From assembly GCF_006175985.1 (NCBI RefSeq), contig NZ_SRSH01000001.1:372001-436000 (forward strand): DNA of 64,000 bases, in the 5' to 3' direction. How positions within the stretch are numbered: position 1 is the stretch's first letter; every line of letters starts with the position of its first letter. The notes beneath the pieces are model-generated. The model was not told the DNA's origin and ran no database searches. It saw only the letters and a list, made by a program, of their open reading frames with translations. A program made the position numbers and the translations under genes. This document shows, piece after piece, positions 17,995 through 26,546 of the stretch. The DNA is from Methylotetracoccus oryzae (GTDB lineage: Bacteria; Pseudomonadota; Gammaproteobacteria; Methylococcales; Methylococcaceae).

Positions 17995-18330
17995 TCAGAA
18001 GTGCAGCGGTCCCGAACCCAGTTGCTCCCACATCACGTCCGAACCCTCACGGGACGCATCTTCCAGCAGCTTGATGAGAGGCAGCGCGCGCTGCCGCAGG
18101 GAAACCGCCGGCTTCGTCTCGGCCTCTTCGTCATTCTCCGGCGGCGGTTCGGTAGCCCGGTCGCCGACCGTCTGCAGGCCCTCCCGCAGCTTCGACAAGG
18201 CTTCCGGAATCTCGGCGGCGAGCACGGCACCAGGCACGGCGCCGGTACGGCCCATCATCCGGATCAACTGCACGGCGATATCGCCGAACAGTGTCACGCG
18301 ACCCACTTCGCTCTCGAACGTTACCAGCAT
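17995..18330 (-). CDS. DUF1840 family protein
   Basis: A 111-residue protein recognised as DUF1840 from its opening (MLVTFESEVGRVTLFGDIAV, then QLIRMMGRTGAVPGA). The middle is an acidic, probably disordered linker (PPPENDEEAE) and the C-terminal third is helical (LRQRALPLIKLLEDASR). Length and layout match the family, common in beta- and gammaproteobacteria and without known function. It is cytoplasmic by appearance. It starts 19 bases after the stop of the GST gene on the same strand, so the two are probably co-transcribed. Confidence 0.88.
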   Translation of the reverse strand: MLVTFESEVGRVTLFGDIAVQLIRMMGRTGAVPGAVLAAEIPEALSKLREGLQTVGDRATEPPPENDEEAETKPAVSLRQRALPLIKLLEDASREGSDVMWEQLGSGPLHF

Positions 18331-18349
18331 CGTGCGATACCCCCGACGT

Positions 18350-18958
18350 TCAACCGACGAGGCCTTCGGCCTTCATCGCGGTCTGCACCGCCGGCCGCGC
18401 ACTGGCGCGCCCAAGGTAGGCGGCCAACACAGGCCACGGCGCCAGATCGATCTTATGGAATGCCGTCCAGCCGAGCACCGTGCACAGGTAGGCATCGGCC
18501 ACGGTAAAGCGGTCACCCATCAGCCAGTCCTTGCCGGCCAGGGCGGTCGCGAGGAAATCGAAGCGCTTGGCTAGCAGCGCCAGCGCCCCCTGCCGCGTCA
18601 CCTCGGGTGTGGCCGGATTCCACAGCGGCCCGAAGCCCTTGTGCACTTCGGTCGCAATGAACGCGAGCCATTCCATCAAGCGGTAGCGCTCCATGGAACC
18701 GGCGGGCGGCGCCAGACCGGCGTCGGGCTTCTGGTCCGCCAGGTACTGCAGGATGACCTGATCCTCGGTCAGCAACTGCCCGTCGTCGAGGATCAGCGCC
18801 GGCACGTAGCCCTTGGCGTTGATCGCGCGAAAGTCAGCACCGGTCTCGGTCTTGCCGGTCGCGAGATCGACCCTTTCGAGATCGAAGGCGAAGCCGCCTT
18901 CGCGCAGCACGATATGGGCCGCAAGTGAGCAGGCCCCGGGGTAGTAGTACAGCTTCAT
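18350..18958 (-). CDS. glutathione S-transferase, beta class
   Basis: A 202-residue GST. The N-terminal thioredoxin-like half begins MKLYYYPGACSLAAHIVLRE, with Cys10, the residue that forms a mixed disulfide with glutathione in beta-class enzymes, followed by the cis-Pro segment KGYVPALILDDG and the glutathione-binding LLTEDQVILQYLAD. The C-terminal half is all-helical, with DRFTVADAYLCTVLGW matching the GST N-capping box. It conjugates or reduces electrophiles in the cytoplasm; the specific substrate is unknown. The ATG at 18958 directly precedes the first beta strand. It is divergent from the dehydrogenase gene at 19146 and upstream of DUF1840. Confidence 0.92.
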   Translation of the reverse strand: MKLYYYPGACSLAAHIVLREGGFAFDLERVDLATGKTETGADFRAINAKGYVPALILDDGQLLTEDQVILQYLADQKPDAGLAPPAGSMERYRLMEWLAFIATEVHKGFGPLWNPATPEVTRQGALALLAKRFDFLATALAGKDWLMGDRFTVADAYLCTVLGWTAFHKIDLAPWPVLAAYLGRASARPAVQTAMKAEGLVG

Positions 18959-19145
18959 GGCTTGATTCCTGTGATGCGGGTCCTTGATGACGGCCCTGGG
19001 CCGAAACGTGAAGTATACCCCTGCCGACAGTCAGTCAGATGACGGAAGCGGCGTTGCGGTCGCCGGCGGGTGCTTCGGCTAAACTATGCGCCGGCAATGC
19101 CGCAGCAATGCGGCCTGGTTCAATGCGAGTCGAAGAAACCACAAC

Positions 19146-20258
19146 ATGAAGTCATACAAACTGGCCATTCTGGCGGGCGATGGGATCGGACCGGAGATCA
19201 CCCGCGAAGCCGTGAAGGTCCTGAAGCTGATCGAACAGCGCAACGACATCCGGTTCGAACTGCTGGACGCACCGTTCGGGGGTCACGCCTATTTCGAACA
19301 TGGCCATTCCTTCCCGGAGCAAACCAAAGCGATCTGCGACGCCGCGGACGCCATCATCAAAGGCCCCATCGGGCTCAGCTACGAGGAATCGCAGAAGATT
19401 CCGGTGGACGAGCAGCCGGAGCGCGGCGCACTGCTGCCGCTGCGGGCCCGTTACCAGACCTATGCCAATTTCCGGCCGGTTTCGCTGCCGAAGTCGCTGG
19501 CGCACTTTTCGCCGCTGAAGCCGGAAATCGTAGGCGACGGCATCGATATCGTCATCGTGCGGGAACTGGTCGGCGGGCTGTATTTCGGCCACAAGGAAGT
19601 CGGCGTCAACCAGCAAGGCCGGCGCTACGTCCGGGAGACCCTCGAATACGACGAGGAACAGATCAGCCGGATCCTGCACGTCGCGTTCAAGCTCGCGCAG
19701 CGCCGCAAGAAGGTGCTGCACAACATCCATAAGAGCAATGTGCTGAAGTCCAGCGTGCTGTGGAACGAGGTTCTGGCCGAAGTGGCGCAGGACTACCCGG
19801 ACGTCAAGGTGGTCCAGATGCTGGTCGATGCGGCCGCGACCCATCTGTGCCTGAACCCGCGGCAGTTCGACGTGATGGTCATGGAGAACATGTTCGGCGA
19901 CATTCTCAGCGATCAGGCCGGCGGCATCCTGGGCTCGCTGGGCCTCATGCCTTCCGCCTGTCTGGGGCCCGACAAGGCCTACTACGAACCGTCCCACGGC
20001 TCGGCGCCGGACATCGCCGGTCAGAACATCGCCAATCCGTACTCGATGATCGGTTCGGTCGCGATGATGCTGGAGAACAGCTTCGGCATGTTCGAGGAAG
20101 CCAGGAACGTCTGGGACGCAATGCAGGGCGTATTCGCCGACGGGTATTCGACGCCGGACCTGTCGAAACCGGGCGCCGGGGTCAAGATGATTTCGACGGA
20201 TGCCTTCGGCGACCGGGTCGTCGAGAAGCTGAAAGCGATGCCGCGCGTCGCGGGCTAA
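19146..20258 (+). CDS. leuB: 3-isopropylmalate dehydrogenase-type decarboxylating dehydrogenase
   Basis: A 370-residue member of the isocitrate/isopropylmalate dehydrogenase family. It has GDGIGPEI (11-18), the substrate-binding arginines in LRARYQTYANFRPV, RELVGGLYFG, and the metal-site region ENMFGDILSDQAG; ATG at 19146 starts seven residues before the first strand. The substrate-loop spacing differs somewhat from classical LeuB (LRxxxxTYANFRP instead of LRxxxDLYANLRP), so activity on 3-methylmalate or tartrate-type substrates is possible. It converges on a probable citramalate synthase, which suggests isoleucine synthesis through citramalate, where LeuB oxidises 3-methylmalate. Confidence in the family is high, in the exact substrate moderate. 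Confidence 0.82.
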   Translation: MKSYKLAILAGDGIGPEITREAVKVLKLIEQRNDIRFELLDAPFGGHAYFEHGHSFPEQTKAICDAADAIIKGPIGLSYEESQKIPVDEQPERGALLPLRARYQTYANFRPVSLPKSLAHFSPLKPEIVGDGIDIVIVRELVGGLYFGHKEVGVNQQGRRYVRETLEYDEEQISRILHVAFKLAQRRKKVLHNIHKSNVLKSSVLWNEVLAEVAQDYPDVKVVQMLVDAAATHLCLNPRQFDVMVMENMFGDILSDQAGGILGSLGLMPSACLGPDKAYYEPSHGSAPDIAGQNIANPYSMIGSVAMMLENSFGMFEEARNVWDAMQGVFADGYSTPDLSKPGAGVKMISTDAFGDRVVEKLKAMPRVAG

Positions 20259-20275
20259 GCCCGACGCTACCCCGT

Positions 20276-20305
20276 CAGCCGCGGTGCCATTCGGCGCCGC
20301 GGCTG
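20276..20305. terminator. GC-rich hairpin between convergent leuB-type and cimA genes
   Basis: A 13-bp stem with one G-T pair (CAGCCGCGGTGCC at 20276-20288, GGCGCCGCGGCTG at 20293-20305) and a four-base loop lies in the 51-base gap between the two convergent stops. There is no T-run. Its position suggests a bidirectional terminator. Confidence 0.5.
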
Positions 20306-20309
20306 ACTC

Positions 20310-21851
20310 TCACCGCGCTTCCTGAAGTTGGCGGTTGATCAGCCGGATCGTCGCCAGCACGCCCGCGAACACCTGGTTCGCATGCACGCCGCGAGTCATG
20401 ATCGTCTTGTTGTTCGGCCCTTCCCAGTTCACGATACATTCGGTCAGTGCACTGGTGTTGCCGCCTTTCGCGATTCGAATTTCGTAGTCGATCAGCTTGG
20501 GTAGGTGGTAGCCGGTCGGCTCCAGGATTTGCTGGATGGCCTTGATGAAGGCATCGAAGCCACCGTTGCCATGACCGGTCGCGGCGCGTCGCTCGCCGTC
20601 CAGATCGACCTCAATGGTCGCGGTCGATTCCTCGTGCAGGTTGCTGGTCACCGAGCAGTCGAGCAGCCTGACGTGCTGATAGTCTCGGCTTTCCATCGCA
20701 TCGGCGATGATGAACGGCAGATCGTCCAGCGTCATCAGGTGCTTCGAATCGCCGAGTTCCACGATGCGCGCCAGCACCTTCGCCTGTTCGTCCTGTGACA
20801 GTTCGAGCCCCAGCGCTTCGAGATTCTTGGCCAGCGAGGCCTTCCCGCTCATCTTGCCAAGCGCATAGCTGCGGGTGCGCGAAAAGCGCTCGGGTTTCAG
20901 CTTGCTTTCGTACAGTCCACCCTTGCGGTCGCCGTCCGCATGGATGCCCGCCGTCTGGGTGAAAACGTCGGCACCGACGATGGGCGCATTGCCGGGAATC
21001 CATTTGCCGGAAAAGTTTTCGACCATCTTGCTGACCCGGACGATGTGCTGTTCGTCGATCGATAGGTCCAGATTCAGTTTGTCGCGTAGCACGACCGCGA
21101 CTTCTGCCAGCGACACGTTGCCGGCCCGTTCGCCGAGGCAGTTGACCGTGCAGTGGATGGAGGACACCCCCGCACGCACCGCCGCCATGACGTTCGCGAT
21201 CGCCAGACCGTAGTCATTGTGCGGGTGGAAGTCGAACTGTAGGCCCGGGTAGCGCCGGATCATGTCGGACAGCGCGTCGTAGACCTCGCTCGGAGCCATC
21301 ACACCCAGCGTGTCAGGCAACATGAAATGCGAGATGCCCAAACCCTTGAGACGGTCCATGAGCCGGAAAACGTAGTCCGGGCTGTCGCGATAGCCGTTCG
21401 ACCAGTCCTCGAGGTAGGTGTTGACGCTCAGACCCTTGGCAAACGCATAGTCCACGGTCTGCTCGATCTTCGCGACATGCTCCTCGAGCGTGCAGCGCAA
21501 CTGGGCGTGGCAGTGTTTCTCGCTGCCCTTGGTCAACAGGTTGATGACTCTGCCACCGGTCTCGACGATCCAGTCGACGCTGCGGGTGTGGTCGACGAAA
21601 CCCAGCACCTCGACCTGCCCGTCGAAGCCGGCCTCGACCGCCCAGCGGTTGATCCGCGCCACGGCTTCCTTTTCGCCGGTCGAAACACCGGCCGAGGCCA
21701 CTTCGATCCGGTCGACGCGGAGCGACTTCAGCAAGGCTTGCGCAATGTTGACCTTCTCGTCGGGCGAAAACGAAACGCCCTGGGTCTGTTCACCATCCCG
21801 CAGGGTGGTGTCCATCAATTGGATGTGTCGGGGTCGATTCATGCGGATCAC
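20310..21851 (-). CDS. cimA: probable (R)-citramalate synthase (LeuA-type, with LeuA regulatory domain)
   Basis: A 513-residue HMGL-like acyltransferase. The catalytic barrel has DTTLRDGEQTQGVSFSPDEK near the N-terminus, the metal-binding FHPHNDYGLAIAN, and NCLGERAGN; the C-terminal about 120 residues form the LeuA-type allosteric domain. DGEQTQGVSFS and the following VDRIEVASAGVS resemble the LeuA-derived citramalate synthases of Leptospira type rather than classical LeuA (DGEQSPGAS). That predicts condensation of pyruvate with acetyl-CoA to start a threonine-independent isoleucine pathway, with feedback control by the C-terminal domain. The first start is GTG at 21851 with CAGGG upstream; ATG at 21842 is an alternative. 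Substrate specificity is an inference from motif similarity. Confidence 0.8.
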   Translation of the reverse strand: MIRMNRPRHIQLMDTTLRDGEQTQGVSFSPDEKVNIAQALLKSLRVDRIEVASAGVSTGEKEAVARINRWAVEAGFDGQVEVLGFVDHTRSVDWIVETGGRVINLLTKGSEKHCHAQLRCTLEEHVAKIEQTVDYAFAKGLSVNTYLEDWSNGYRDSPDYVFRLMDRLKGLGISHFMLPDTLGVMAPSEVYDALSDMIRRYPGLQFDFHPHNDYGLAIANVMAAVRAGVSSIHCTVNCLGERAGNVSLAEVAVVLRDKLNLDLSIDEQHIVRVSKMVENFSGKWIPGNAPIVGADVFTQTAGIHADGDRKGGLYESKLKPERFSRTRSYALGKMSGKASLAKNLEALGLELSQDEQAKVLARIVELGDSKHLMTLDDLPFIIADAMESRDYQHVRLLDCSVTSNLHEESTATIEVDLDGERRAATGHGNGGFDAFIKAIQQILEPTGYHLPKLIDYEIRIAKGGNTSALTECIVNWEGPNNKTIMTRGVHANQVFAGVLATIRLINRQLQEAR

Positions 21852-22029
21852 GGAGCCCTGCGGGGCGGGTCACTGGAGTGCGTTGGCGGACGGCGAATAG
21901 GCTCACAGTTTGCGATCGCGCGGGCGCGGGCGCGCTCGCGGGCCACGCACGATGCCCTGCGCTGCGAGCCTTGTCAAGGACCGGGAAGTTCACCATCGAC
22001 CGACACGCCGGACGGCCGCGGGTGGCGGG

Positions 22030-22542
22030 TCACGCCCGGCGCCGCAGTAAGTACCAGGACAGGCCCAGGAAAGCGAGCGCCGGCAGCAGGTTTCGCGTGA
22101 CCAGCCACATCGCATTCGGCACCCGGTAAACGAAGCCCCAAAAGCGGTCGCGGTTGCCGGGAGAATACTCATTCGGCAGAAAGCACGCCGTGTAGGTGTG
22201 CCAGCTGCTGTCGAAGGTGAAGCACTTCGCCGTTTCCTTCATGAAGAACCCGTCCTGACGCGGGTTCAAGGATTCCTCCTGATAGACCGACGACATGACG
22301 TTTACCGCAGCCTTGAGCTTCTCGCTCTGGCTGCCGGGGTTCTGCTCGAACTCAAAACTGAAGTTCTGACCGGTTTCCTTGACCGTGTAGGGAAAGGCTC
22401 CGGCCTTGCTGTAGTAGGTGTAGGTACCTGCGCCCGCGGCACCACCGGGTTCGGGAAACAACGCGGCTCCAGTGAGTAGCGCGGCGAGCAGGGACGACAG
22501 GCCGGCGCGCGCTGCGCCGGCCAGGGCGGGTCTTGTTCTCAT
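22030..22542 (-). CDS. exported single-anchor protein of unknown function
   Basis: A 170-residue protein with an N-terminal signal peptide (about 1-36, ending GGAAGAG) and a C-terminal hydrophobic helix followed by RRRA. Between them is a soluble domain with two cysteines (AKCFTF and TACFLPN) that could pair. The tail reads VPNAMWLVTRNLLPAL, hydrophobic stretch, then RRR. This loosely recalls PEP-CTERM exosortase signals (VPEP, helix, Arg cluster), but the PEP core is missing, so it may just be a membrane anchor. AGGGGAAAACA precedes the ATG at 22542 and fixes the start. I do not recognise the family. Confidence 0.72.
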   Translation of the reverse strand: MRTRPALAGAARAGLSSLLAALLTGAALFPEPGGAAGAGTYTYYSKAGAFPYTVKETGQNFSFEFEQNPGSQSEKLKAAVNVMSSVYQEESLNPRQDGFFMKETAKCFTFDSSWHTYTACFLPNEYSPGNRDRFWGFVYRVPNAMWLVTRNLLPALAFLGLSWYLLRRRA

Positions 22543-22910
22543 TGTTTTCCCCTGATTGCAGCCGACTCTCGATGCGCCGGCGCAGGCATTATAGGTCACT
22601 GGCTGACGGCACGGGCGCGGCGGTGCGGCATGCGAATCGGGCAATCGGAGCAAACTCCTCACTGGCTGACCGTCGCATTAATAACTTAATGGAATTTACT
22701 TCTAATAATTTATTCTTTTTGTCTCGGTCTGACAGGCACTAGCATCGATCGCGAAGTGCAACCCGGTCCACTCGACGACGAGACGACAATCGAGCCTGAA
22801 CGATGCGCCAAAACACGCTTGGCGGCATGATCCCAGGCCCGGATTGCGCTCGGCTTTCCATGCAACCGCTGCCGATCCACCAGAGGCAGCGCCGATTGAG
22901 GACCGACGTC
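22543..22910. other. intergenic region with an AT-rich patch
   Basis: The gap between two divergent genes holds a markedly AT-rich stretch at about 22676-22725 (TTAATAACTTAATGGAATTT and TAATAATTTATTCTTTTTG) in otherwise GC-rich DNA. This is probably promoter/operator DNA for one or both flanking genes. I see no gene in it. Confidence 0.5.
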
Positions 22911-23183
22911 ATGAAACATCGCCTTTTGCACTGCCTGATCTTTCTGTTCCGCCTCTATCTCAGAGGCATTGCCCTGCTCGCCATCGCGATTCTGTGGCCT
23001 GCCCACGTCCTGATGTCCTCGCGGCTTGCAGAATCAGCGCCGGGACATCGCGAATTCGCCCCGCTGCGCGGCCGCGGCGAGGTCCGGCCGGACCCCGCGC
23101 TAACGCGCCAGGCCTGGGCGTACGAAACCGAAACCGGTGACGCGACGCCGGCGAACGCCGTGCTGATCGAATTCGCGGTCTAG
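22911..23183 (+). CDS. small membrane protein of unknown function
   Basis: A 90-residue frame starting MKHRLLHCLIFLFRLYLRGI, with one or two hydrophobic stretches at about 5-33 and a polar, Arg/Glu-rich tail. GAGGACCGACGTC ahead of the ATG at 22911 offers a ribosome site. The frame is open further upstream to 22803 but that part looks non-coding. No family is recognised. The AT-rich patch about 190 bases upstream could be its promoter. The hydrophobic N-terminus with flanking Arg residues supports a real inner-membrane protein, but without homology evidence I hold this loosely. Confidence 0.45.
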   Translation: MKHRLLHCLIFLFRLYLRGIALLAIAILWPAHVLMSSRLAESAPGHREFAPLRGRGEVRPDPALTRQAWAYETETGDATPANAVLIEFAV

Positions 23184-23438
23184 CCCAAGCGCTCGGAGTG
23201 CGGCCCAACCATCCCGCGGGAACACAACGGGCGCTTGCTCCATAAAGGTTCGCCGCGTGCGCCAAAGCGGCACAGGCCCGCCCCCCTGCCGACACATAAC
23301 GTGTGCCCGTCAGGGGCGGGGACGCTCGCAATGCCGCCAGCCTGACGCAGGCGCAACCGGGCGTTCCCGCCGCTCGCCCGACACCGAAGTGGCATATCAC
23401 TTGCTGTCGCATGGATATCGCCATAACGGTTGAACGAC

Positions 23439-24923
23439 ATGCTGACCTCGCAACATTCCGCACTGCTGAACTCGACGGTGTTTCTGAACGACCCTTCGCT
23501 GGAAACGCGCTACCGACAGACGAAGATCGTGTTCACGATCGGGCCGGCCACATCGAGCGATGAGGTACTGAAGCAACTCATCGAAGAACAGGTCGACATC
23601 TGCCGGCTGAACATGGCTCACGGCGACCATGCCTGGACGCGGGCTACGGTGCGGCAGGTCAAGCGCGTCTGTCAGGAAACCGGGCGACACATTGCGATCC
23701 TGATGGACATCAAGGGGCCGGAGATTCGTACCGGAGACGTCGGTGACCCGCTGTATCTGGAACAGGGCGAACTGTTCGAATTCCTGATGGAGCGCAGCGC
23801 CGAGCGGATCAGTCCGGACGGCGTCCGCGGCGTCGACGTCAACTACCCGGGGCTCGCGAACGATGTGGCGGTAGCTGACCGGGTCCTGGTCGACAGTGGC
23901 CTGATCCATATGGAAGTCGTGACGAAACAGCCGGACAGGATCCGCTGCCGGGTCCTGATCCCTGGCGTCCTCGGCAACCGTCGTCATATCAATCTGCCCG
24001 GCGTCCGCGTCGGTTTGCCTTCGCTGACCGACAAGGATCGGGCCGACATCGAGGTCGGGCTCGAAGAAGGCGTCGATTTCTATGCCCTGTCGTTCGTCAG
24101 GGACGCGGCGGCCATTGAGGATCTGCGTAGCCTCCTCGGAGCCAGTCAGTCCAAGGCACGCATCATTGCGAAGATCGAGGATCAGCAGGGCATCGCCAAT
24201 CTCGATGCAATCATCGAGGCCAGCGACGGGGTCATGGTGGCGCGCGGCGACCTCGGCATCGAATGCCCCTACGAGGAACTGCCGATCATTCAGCACCAGA
24301 TCATCAAGGCCTGCATCCGCAAGAGCCGCCCGGTCATCGTCGCGACCCACATGTTGGAATCGATGATCGAGGCTCCCGTGCCGACCCGTGCCGAGGTCTC
24401 CGACGTCGCCCACGCGGTGCTCGAAAAGGCCGACGCGATCATGCTGTCCGGAGAGACGACCACCGGCAAGTATCCGGTGGAATGCGTGCGGGTGTTCAAG
24501 CGGATCGCGCGACGCATCGAGAGCGTCCACGATGACGAACCGACGCGAGAACTGGCGTTGCCGACCCCGAAGGGTAAAATGCTGAGGTCTGCGGTGTATC
24601 TCGCGAACGACATACAAAACTCGGGGATCGTCGTATTTTCGCGCAGCGGCTATCTCGTCAGAATGCTGTCATCCTTGCGGCCTAAAGTGCCGATCTATGC
24701 ATTCACGGATATCCCGGCGCTGTTCCGCCACCTGCTGATCCTGTGGGGTGTCGAGCCCTTCCAGATGACGTTCTCCGAAAATCCGGAAGACACCCTCGGG
24801 AACGCCCTCGATTATCTGAAGCGCCGCAACTGGGTCACGGAGGGGCAACACCTCGTCGTGATCAGCAATGCGCTGGCCAGCGGCCAGGTTATCGACACCC
24901 TGCAGATCCGCACCGTGCAATAG
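23439..24923 (+). CDS. pyk: pyruvate kinase
   Basis: A 494-residue pyruvate kinase that converts phosphoenolpyruvate and ADP to pyruvate and ATP. Visible motifs are TKIVFTIGPATSSDEVLKQL, LMDIKGPEIRTGD, the catalytic-lysine segment IIAKIEDQQGIANLD, the metal-binding MVARGDLGIECP, and the ATHMLESMI and MLSGETTTGKYP loops. The C-terminal allosteric domain is present, giving normal full length. ATG at 23439 is preferred; a TTG at 23430 is in frame three codons earlier. The zwf gene follows 57 bases downstream on the same strand, suggesting a pyk-zwf transcript that links lower glycolysis to the oxidative pentose phosphate pathway. Confidence 0.95.
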   Translation: MLTSQHSALLNSTVFLNDPSLETRYRQTKIVFTIGPATSSDEVLKQLIEEQVDICRLNMAHGDHAWTRATVRQVKRVCQETGRHIAILMDIKGPEIRTGDVGDPLYLEQGELFEFLMERSAERISPDGVRGVDVNYPGLANDVAVADRVLVDSGLIHMEVVTKQPDRIRCRVLIPGVLGNRRHINLPGVRVGLPSLTDKDRADIEVGLEEGVDFYALSFVRDAAAIEDLRSLLGASQSKARIIAKIEDQQGIANLDAIIEASDGVMVARGDLGIECPYEELPIIQHQIIKACIRKSRPVIVATHMLESMIEAPVPTRAEVSDVAHAVLEKADAIMLSGETTTGKYPVECVRVFKRIARRIESVHDDEPTRELALPTPKGKMLRSAVYLANDIQNSGIVVFSRSGYLVRMLSSLRPKVPIYAFTDIPALFRHLLILWGVEPFQMTFSENPEDTLGNALDYLKRRNWVTEGQHLVVISNALASGQVIDTLQIRTVQ

Positions 24924-24980
24924 GCAACGTGCGGTTAACCCGACCCTTGGACTCCCGCGCTTCCGAATGCTTTTCACCTC

Positions 24981-26486
24981 ATGAATACCATCGAGCCCTG
25001 TACCCTGGTCATTTTTGGCGCACGCGGCAACCTGTCCCGCATCAAGCTGATTCCTTCCCTGTTCCGTCTGGAGTCGATGAAGCGGCTGCCCGACCGCATG
25101 GTCATCCTGGCCTGTGGGCTGGAGGCGGTCACGCGGGAGGAGTGGCTGGAGGAGGTTGCGTCGATTCTGCAGGCAAAGTTTCCGCAGGGTTTGGATGAAG
25201 CGGCCTTCGCGCGCTTCCGCGATCGGCTGCATTACCATGCCAGCCCGCCCGATGATGCCGAATCCTTTCGGCGTCTGAAGCAGACGATTGACGAGCATCC
25301 CGATTTTCCGCCGAATGTCGTCTTCTACATGTCGGTGCGTCCTTCCGAATTCCCCGAGATCATCGCGAGCCTCGGCAAAGTCGACTTGCTGAAGCAGAAG
25401 CGCGGCTGGCGCCGGGTTGTCATCGAGAAGCCCTTCGGTCAGGACCTGCTGACGGCGCAGATTCTGCAAAGCGGTATTTCGCGCTACCTGAAGGAAGAGC
25501 AGATCTACCGGATCGACCATTACCTGGGCAAGAACACCGTTCAGAACATCATGGTGTTCCGATTCGCGAACATCCTGCTCGAGCCGCTATGGAACCACCA
25601 GTACATCTCTTATGTGCAGATCACGCACTCGGAGACGCTGGGCGTCGAGGGCCGTGCCGGCTACTACGACACGGCGGGTGCACTGCGCGACATGATCCAG
25701 AGCCATCTGCTGCAGCTGCTCGCGCTGGTGGCGATGGAACCGCCGGTGTCGATGAACCCGGAACACCTGCGCAACGAAAAGGTGAAGGTGCTGAATTCGA
25801 TCCGGCCGATCACGCAGAATGCCGTCAATGCCCACGCCTTCCGCGGCCAATACACCAGTGGCGTGATCGATGGCGAAGTGGTGCCGGCCTATCTGGACGA
25901 ACCCGGCGTGGCGCCGGAGAGCGTGACCGAGACCTACGCGGCGATGAAGCTGTTCGTCGACAACTGGCGCTGGGCCGGCGTCCCGTTCTACCTGCGGACC
26001 GGGAAGCGACTGGCCGAGAACAGTTCGGCGATCTGCATCCGCTTCAAGAGTCCGCCCAAGGACTTGTTGCGGAACAAACTGCACGAGTATTCCCATCCGA
26101 ACTGGCTGCTACTCGGCATACAACCGAACGAATGCATCAAGATGGAGATGCAGGTCAAGGTGCCCGGCTTCGAGCTGAACACGCGCACCCTTAGCCTGGA
26201 TGCGACCTACCGCGGGGGCGAGGACAGCGAACACGATGCCTACGAGGGCCTGCTGCTCGACGTGATGGAAGGCGACCAGTCGCAGTTTTTGCGCTTCGAC
26301 GAAGTCGAATGGGCGTGGCGCGTCGTCGATCCGGTGCTGAAGGTGTGGTCGATGGAGCGCAACTTCATCAACACCTACAAGTCGGGAACCTGGGGCCCGC
26401 GCGGTACCTACCGTCTGTTCGACCGGGACGACCAGTTCTGGCGTCATTCGCTGGATGTCGACGGCGCCGAACTCCACCCGTACTGA
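24981..26486 (+). CDS. zwf: glucose-6-phosphate 1-dehydrogenase
   Basis: A 501-residue enzyme that oxidises glucose 6-phosphate with NAD(P)+, the entry step of the oxidative pentose phosphate pathway. The active-site signature RIDHYLGKNTVQN and the proline-containing VVIEKPFGQDL are intact. The N-terminal nucleotide loop reads FGARGNLSRIKLIPSLF; most relatives have GxxGDLxxRKL, so the usual Asp is Asn here, which might shift cofactor handling. Length is normal. A weak ribosome site precedes the ATG at 24981. It follows pyk by 57 bases. The gnd gene for the third pathway step is 30 kb away at 56148; no pgl gene for the second step is visible. Confidence 0.95.
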   Translation: MNTIEPCTLVIFGARGNLSRIKLIPSLFRLESMKRLPDRMVILACGLEAVTREEWLEEVASILQAKFPQGLDEAAFARFRDRLHYHASPPDDAESFRRLKQTIDEHPDFPPNVVFYMSVRPSEFPEIIASLGKVDLLKQKRGWRRVVIEKPFGQDLLTAQILQSGISRYLKEEQIYRIDHYLGKNTVQNIMVFRFANILLEPLWNHQYISYVQITHSETLGVEGRAGYYDTAGALRDMIQSHLLQLLALVAMEPPVSMNPEHLRNEKVKVLNSIRPITQNAVNAHAFRGQYTSGVIDGEVVPAYLDEPGVAPESVTETYAAMKLFVDNWRWAGVPFYLRTGKRLAENSSAICIRFKSPPKDLLRNKLHEYSHPNWLLLGIQPNECIKMEMQVKVPGFELNTRTLSLDATYRGGEDSEHDAYEGLLLDVMEGDQSQFLRFDEVEWAWRVVDPVLKVWSMERNFINTYKSGTWGPRGTYRLFDRDDQFWRHSLDVDGAELHPY

Positions 26487-26546
26487 ACCGGGAGCGGACC
26501 GGCGCCGGACGACGCCAACCGGCACGCTTTATGGTCGAAACCCGAC

